DNA from: Candidatus Electrothrix marina
GTDB taxonomy: Bacteria; Desulfobacterota; Desulfobulbia; Desulfobulbales; Desulfobulbaceae
Assembly: GCA_004028495.1 (NCBI GenBank)
Contig: MTKS01000039.1
Coordinates: 1 to 9,825, forward strand
Length of the DNA stretch: 9,825 nt
Direction of reading: 5' to 3'
Positions 6,802-9,825 of this stretch are shown here, piece by piece. Each line of letters begins with the position of its first letter. Within the stretch, counting starts at the first letter, position 1. The notes beneath the pieces are model-generated. The model was not told the DNA's origin and did not search any database. It saw nothing but the letters and a program-made list of their open reading frames with translations. Made by a program: the position numbers and the translations under genes.

Positions 6802-6830
6802 ACTATAGTGAGTTCGCAATGGTCTATCAA
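6802..6830 (-). promoter_or_regulatory. Sigma70-type promoter for the dapF-dapA block
   Basis: On the minus strand TTGATA (plus 6825-6830) and TATAGT (plus 6802-6807) are exactly 17 bases apart, 64 bases upstream of the dapF ATG and after the bzaF terminator. The -10 lies inside the perfect 10-base palindrome CACTATAGTG (6801-6810), which could also be a repressor site. Confidence 0.65.
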
Positions 6831-6892
6831 GGATAAATCTCTTTTTATAGCCTTTACCCGCTTTCCTCAATGCAAATTGACAGAGGCGGGAT

Positions 6893-6927
6893 AAAAAAAT
6901 GCCGCACCCCGGGAAAGGGATGCGGCA
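6893..6927 (-). terminator. Rho-independent terminator after bzaF
   Basis: On the minus strand TGCCGCA pairs with TGCGGCA (plus 6900-6906 and 6921-6927), with three further inner C-G pairs, and is followed directly by seven T (plus 6893-6899). It lies 127 bases after the bzaF stop and separates that unit from the dap promoter. The bases between it and the bzaF stop show only a small GGCAAGGCAAGG repeat near 6980, and nothing coding. Confidence 0.9.
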
Positions 6928-7053
6928 GGAAGACGGTTTTTTTGCTTCGGTTATCAGGTTTCCTTTGCAGGGAAGGAAGGCAAGGCAAGGCATTGCATGA
7001 AAAACGGCAGAGAATGCATCCTTTATTCCTTATCTCCGAAGAACTCCAGAGGC

Positions 7054-8382
7054 TTAGGTTATCTGCGAAAGCTTGTCTCCCGCCATATCATCTTTAAACA
7101 CCTCGGTCCCTTTTTTCATAGCGCAGAAATCGCCGCACATCGTGCAGGTGTCGCTTTTTTCCGGCATTCTCTCTTGGCGCAGTTCTTTAGCAATTTCCGG
7201 AAAGAGCAGGTATTGCTCAAGATCCTTCCAGCGCATATCCCGTCGAGCCATAGCTGCGGCTTTTTCGTTATCCCGACGATCCGGATACTTGGCAATATCT
7301 CCAACTCGAACCGCCAAGCGGGTTGCCCGAACCCCTTCACGCACATCATCTTCATCGGGCAGGGCAAGATGCTCTGCCGGGGTAATATAGCAGACCAGAT
7401 CTGCACCGTGGCGGGAGGAGTTGGCTGCACCGATGGCGGCGGTGATATGATCATATCCTGCTCCGCTGTCCAAGGGCAGGGGGCCGAGCACATAATAGGG
7501 TGCATTGCCGCTCATCCGTTTTTCCAGCATGATATTGCCCGCGATTTCATCCAAGGGCACATGGCCCGGTCCTTCCACCATTATCTGGCAGCCCATTTTC
7601 CGGCCTAACTCAGCCAGCTCGCAGTTGATGATCATCTCAGCCATTTGGGCCCGATCATGGCTGTCATGGATAGCCCCGGCCCGGATGCCGTTACCCAGGG
7701 AAAGGATAGCATCGTATTTTTTCATCAGGCCGCAGACCCTATCAAACTGTTCGTACAGTGGATTTTCTTTGCCGTTGATATCCATCCAAGCCACCATAAA
7801 GGTGCCTCCCTTAGATACCAGTCCGCCGTAGCGGTAGCCTTGCTTGCGCAGTCGCTCAATCGTATATTGATTAATCCCGCAGTGGATGGCCATGAAACTG
7901 ATGCCGTCGGCCAGCTGTTTTTCAATCAGGTCAAAGAGGTATTCCGGATCCATTTTACCCGGATTGGCATATTTGGTCGTGGTTTCTTTAAAGGCCTGAT
8001 ATAGGGGGACAGTGCCCACAGGCAGGTTGGTGCCCGCCAGAACTGCCTGCCGGATAGTATCAAAATCACCGGCAGCTGAGAGCTCCATCAGGGTGTCGGC
8101 TCCTTCCTCTTCAGCGATTTTCGCCTTGCGGACCTCCATATCGATATCGCAGATATCAGAAGATGTGCCGATGGAGGCGTTGACCTTGGTCCGCAACCCT
8201 GTGCCGATACCGACAATCTTCTGTTGCGGGCGCAGGGGATGGTTGGCAATAACGATCTCGCCTTTGGCAACCCGGCTCCTGATAAGCTCCGGGGCAAGGC
8301 CTTCATCTTGAGCAACGGTTTTGATCTGTTCTGTTATCTGTCCGGCGCGGGCCAATTCCAATTGGGTCGATAGGGTCTGCAT
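7054..8382 (-). CDS. bzaF: ThiC-family radical SAM enzyme, probably 5-hydroxybenzimidazole synthase (BzaF)
   Basis: ThiC-family enzymes rearrange 5-aminoimidazole ribotide by radical SAM chemistry: ThiC makes the thiamin pyrimidine, BzaF makes 5-hydroxybenzimidazole, a B12 lower ligand. The 442-aa protein has the family core: NASIGTSSD (68-76), EGPGHVPLDEI (270-280), GYDHITAAIGAA (309-320), YITPAEHLALP (332-342) and the C-terminal cluster cysteines C413, C416 and C420, a CX2CX3C spacing. Two motifs that I know as near-invariant in ThiC differ: GDGLRPG is GNGIRAG (230-236) and TDIAPGYDH is LDSGAGYDH (304-312). With the cobalamin riboswitch upstream, where ThiC would normally have a TPP riboswitch, this favours BzaF. 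I start at ATG 8382 (AAGG six bases before). The frame is open to 8616, but that stretch is the riboswitch leader. If the BzaF call is wrong, the gene is thiC. Confidence 0.78.
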   Translation of the reverse strand: MQTLSTQLELARAGQITEQIKTVAQDEGLAPELIRSRVAKGEIVIANHPLRPQQKIVGIGTGLRTKVNASIGTSSDICDIDMEVRKAKIAEEEGADTLMELSAAGDFDTIRQAVLAGTNLPVGTVPLYQAFKETTTKYANPGKMDPEYLFDLIEKQLADGISFMAIHCGINQYTIERLRKQGYRYGGLVSKGGTFMVAWMDINGKENPLYEQFDRVCGLMKKYDAILSLGNGIRAGAIHDSHDRAQMAEMIINCELAELGRKMGCQIMVEGPGHVPLDEIAGNIMLEKRMSGNAPYYVLGPLPLDSGAGYDHITAAIGAANSSRHGADLVCYITPAEHLALPDEDDVREGVRATRLAVRVGDIAKYPDRRDNEKAAAMARRDMRWKDLEQYLLFPEIAKELRQERMPEKSDTCTMCGDFCAMKKGTEVFKDDMAGDKLSQIT

Positions 8383-8416
8383 TGTGTACCTTATTGTCTG
8401 TTCGCCCTGCCGAAAT

Positions 8417-8457
8417 AAAAAAAGGGTGCCGGCAGAGCAATTGCTCTTCCGGAACCC
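8417..8457 (-). terminator. Riboswitch-controlled Rho-independent terminator in the bzaF leader
   Basis: On the minus strand a long interrupted stem (GGGT, CCGG and AGAGC pairing with GCTCT, CCGG and ACCC around an AATT loop, plus 8424-8457) is followed by seven T (plus 8417-8423). It lies between the aptamer and the bzaF start. GGAAC (plus 8469-8473) can pair with GTTCC inside the left arm (plus 8451-8455) as an antiterminator. This fits a switch that stops transcription when cobalamin is bound. Confidence 0.92.
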
Positions 8458-8487
8458 TTTACCATCGCGTTCCATATTCGTAGGATC

Positions 8488-8635
8488 TTCAGTTCGTCTT
8501 CTGGCTTCCCCTATCGTGCAGCGGCCTTCCCGTTTCAGATGAACGAAACAGTGACCATGAATGTGCAGGATGTATACACAGGGGTTTACAGCATTGGGTA
8601 TGCCACGGATTTGCACCGTGTTCCGTTAACTGAAC
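8488..8635 (-). promoter_or_regulatory. Cobalamin (B12) riboswitch aptamer
   Basis: Reading the minus strand, P1 is TTCAGTT (plus 8628-8634) pairing perfectly with AACTGAA (plus 8488-8494). Between them, in the right order, are GTTAACGGAAC, the conserved TGCAAATCC (plus 8607-8615) within an ACGG/CCGT stem, GGCAT pairing with ATGCT, GCTGTAA (plus 8586-8592), and the B12-box core GCCAGAAGAC (plus 8496-8505). This order and these motifs match the btuB-type cobalamin riboswitch. A terminator follows, so the expected logic is that bound cobalamin turns the downstream gene off. None of the TPP riboswitch landmarks is present. Confidence 0.9.
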
Positions 8636-8653
8636 ATCGTATATTTGTTATGT

Positions 8654-8666
8654 GGCTTAGTAAGCC
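8654..8666. promoter_or_regulatory. Dyad at the expected bzaF transcription start
   Basis: GGCTTA-G-TAAGCC is a perfect 6+6 dyad with a single central base. It covers about +1 to +13 of the transcript predicted from the promoter at 8674-8702. It could be a repressor operator added to the riboswitch or a 5' stabilising hairpin; a one-base loop makes a DNA site more likely than an RNA hairpin. Confidence 0.4.
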
Positions 8667-8673
8667 GACTTCA

Positions 8674-8702
8674 ACTATAAACACCTTTTTGGGCGGTGGC
8701 AA
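8674..8702 (-). promoter_or_regulatory. Sigma70-type promoter of the riboswitch-bzaF unit
   Basis: On the minus strand TTGCCA (plus 8697-8702) and TATAGT (plus 8674-8679) are 17 bases apart. Transcription would begin near 8667, about 30 bases before the riboswitch P1 stem. The spacing and position fit well. The -10 hexamer is identical to that of the dapF promoter. Confidence 0.65.
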
Positions 8703-8907
8703 GAAAGAGAGAGAAAAAAGAGGCCGGGCTGGAAGATCTTGCACCGTATGTTACTCAGGAGGGATGATTCAGCTTCCTTTCTCCAGCTCCAGCATATCCA
8801 CCAGCCTGCTGCCGTAGCTGTTTTCTTTCTGATGTTCGATTACCGAAATACATGGTTGCGTGCTGAACGATTGCATGGTTGCGTATGTTACGAATGCGGG
8901 GGATTGT
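8703..8907. other. Spacer without a confident gene; contains an 11-bp direct repeat
   Basis: I see no convincing gene between the bzaF promoter and the BRCT gene. CATGGTTGCGT occurs at 8851-8861 and 8874-8884, a 23-base period. A minus-strand frame at 8769-8876 would encode 35 aa ending RLVDMLELEKGS, which looks protein-like but has no ribosome site and could be the tail of a decayed gene. A purine-rich run lies at 8701-8722. Confidence 0.45.
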
Positions 8908-8933
8908 GTAGGGGGGTACGGCATGCCGTACCC
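8908..8933. repeat. REP-like palindrome with GTAG head
   Basis: GTAG (8908-8911), two G, then a perfect 20-base palindrome GGGTACGGCATGCCGTACCC (8914-8933). A GTAG tetranucleotide next to a GC-rich hairpin is the layout of REP elements mobilised by RAYT transposases. No U tract follows on either strand, so a plain terminator is less likely, although it does lie 50 bases after the BRCT stop codon. Confidence 0.6.
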
Positions 8934-8982
8934 TTGCTGGAATAGGATGGATCTGTGAGGGTGAGGAGAACAGTTTATTGAA

Positions 8983-9642
8983 CTATGCGGAATCCGAAAA
9001 AGAGTGGTCTAGCAATGGAGGCGCTGGTGTGCGGAGAGCAGTCATTTCTTGTTTCCAATGATCTTCGGAGAGAATTGAAGGTGACCCAAACTCGCGACGT
9101 GACAAAATTGCCTTCTCAATTTTAGTTCCGTACGATCCGCATTTGTAACAAGGACTGCCTTGAGTACCGATAACCAGATAGTTGAGATTGCAATTGATTT
9201 TGTTAGACGCAACGCCACCAAGCCCCACGACAGCATTCTGACATTCTTTGCGAGTGCCAAAGTCGAATTTGCCCGTAAATGCAAAAGTAGAACCTGAAAA
9301 TTTGATTAGTGGTTGCGGATTGTCGTAAGGGGCATTGTTATTGTTTTCCAGCAAGTTTGCTACAAGTTCATCTTTGAACTTCTGCATTTCATCAGAACTA
9401 TGCCAGTCATCAGGAATGACCACAGAATTGAGTTCGTCTTGATCAAATGGTTTGAGTTGATCGGTGTCGGAATCGAAGTCTTTTGTGAGGTACAGGTATT
9501 TTCGCCACCATTCACGAAGGTCATCGTCGGCGAATAAGTTTGCGATTTCCCATCCAGCAGCACCGTTGCTGATATTGGGGCTGAAGTGTATCCCAAAGAA
9601 TCGTAAGAGCTTCTTTTGGCGGTTGCTCGCGAGATTATGCAT
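8983..9642 (-). CDS. BRCT-domain protein
   Basis: The 219-aa protein has a BRCT domain at about 116-196: FAFTGKF (120-126), a helix with KECQNAVVGLGG (132-143), SNKINCNLNYLVIG (146-159), then SYGTKIEKAIL (170-180) and EDHW (193-196). This form is close to the BRCT repeats of NAD-dependent DNA ligase and of BRCT-bearing exonucleases, which bind DNA ends or phosphopeptides. A CYKC pair (165-168) in the loop is unusual. Residues 4-40 (ASNRQKKLLRFFGI and on) form a small helical motif that I recognise only loosely from other BRCT and nuclease proteins. The middle (55-110) is acidic and Asn-rich. No nuclease or ligase domain is present, so it is probably a partner protein. It starts 17 bases after the preceding reading frame, with GGAG 8 bases before the ATG, so the two are probably one operon. 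Confidence 0.8.
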   Translation of the reverse strand: MHNLASNRQKKLLRFFGIHFSPNISNGAAGWEIANLFADDDLREWWRKYLYLTKDFDSDTDQLKPFDQDELNSVVIPDDWHSSDEMQKFKDELVANLLENNNNAPYDNPQPLIKFSGSTFAFTGKFDFGTRKECQNAVVGLGGVASNKINCNLNYLVIGTQGSPCYKCGSYGTKIEKAILSRREFGSPSILSEDHWKQEMTALRTPAPPLLDHSFSDSA

Positions 9643-9659
9643 TTACATCTCCGTCTTGG

Positions 9660-9824
9660 TCAGATTGAAGCGATTGTTGAGGATTGCTCCTTCAGTCTCT
9701 CAGTAAAGTCTTTCGATGGCCCTGAAATGAGAAACTCAACAAAGCTGTCTTGCGACATTGTATAGTGACCGTAGCCGACGAGCTTGGTCCGTCCTTCATT
9801 TGGTTTGAAAATGTCAATTGTGAC
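9660..9824 (-). CDS. C-terminal end of an unknown protein (cut by the right edge)
   Basis: A minus-strand frame open to the right edge gives the last 54 residues of a protein, beginning VTIDIFKPNEGRTK and ending EQSSTIASI before TGA (plus 9660-9662). The residue mix is protein-like: IDIFKPNEGR, GYGHYTMSQDSFVEFLISGP, then a charged helix. I do not recognise the family. It lies 17 bases upstream of the BRCT gene in the same direction and probably shares its transcript, so its full sequence would be the best clue to what the BRCT protein does. Confidence 0.6.
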   Translation of the reverse strand, partial: VTIDIFKPNEGRTKLVGYGHYTMSQDSFVEFLISGPSKDFTERLKEQSSTIASI

Positions 9825-9825
9825 T

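Noticed and set aside
8383..8616. A 78-residue N-terminal extension of the ThiC-family gene, giving 520 aa
   Set aside because: The extension translates the B12 aptamer and terminator. The ATG at 8382 has an RBS and gives the normal family start.
8383..8720. TPP riboswitch upstream of the ThiC-family gene
   Set aside because: The TPP landmarks are absent, while the B12 box, TGCAAATCC, GCTGTAA and a perfect P1 identify a cobalamin riboswitch.
8769..8876. Small 35-residue minus-strand protein
   Set aside because: The ending looks protein-like, but there is no Shine-Dalgarno and no known match. It is recorded only as a possible remnant in the spacer.
1..9825. CRISPR array, tRNA or rRNA genes, intact insertion sequence
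   Set aside because: No regularly spaced repeats, no tRNA cloverleaf or rRNA-like stretch noticed by eye, and no transposase frame on either strand.

Overview
The window looks like chromosomal core DNA with accessory pieces from an anaerobic Gram-negative bacterium. My best guess is a deltaproteobacterium (Desulfobacterota, Desulfobulbales-like). The guess rests on the gene types: diaminopimelate genes, a ThiC-family enzyme under a B12 riboswitch, an H-NOX sensor and several PilZ domains. No rRNA or marker gene in the window confirms it.

All genes except the first lie on the minus strand, so the functional order runs from right to left. At the right edge are the end of an unknown gene (9660-9824) and a BRCT-domain gene (8983-9642). 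Next comes a spacer with a REP-like palindrome, then a complete regulatory unit: a sigma70-type promoter, a cobalamin riboswitch, a Rho-independent terminator, and a ThiC-family radical SAM gene (7054-8382). The riboswitch and the changed ThiC signature motifs suggest that this gene is bzaF, 5-hydroxybenzimidazole synthase for the B12 lower ligand, rather than thiamin thiC. A strong terminator (6893-6927) closes the unit.

A second promoter (6802-6830) starts the dap block: dapF, dapA, a glycosyltransferase gene and dapB. dapA is broken by a single missing base near 5574. The glycosyltransferase gene is visibly AT-rich, sits between dapA and dapB, and encodes a GT4-like enzyme with a C-terminal PilZ (c-di-GMP receptor) domain. 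The 430 bases between it and dapB hold three successive long imperfect inverted repeats of 116, 127 and 117 bp. This looks like an accessory insertion into a lysine/peptidoglycan precursor operon.

After dapB come a stand-alone H-NOX heme protein, predicted to bind NO but not O2, and folK (folate synthesis). At the left edge a plus-strand gene for a coiled-coil PilZ protein converges on folK and overlaps it by 19 bases. Two PilZ proteins and an NO sensor within 5 kb suggest signalling that controls the cell surface or biofilm, but the sequence shows no direct link between them.
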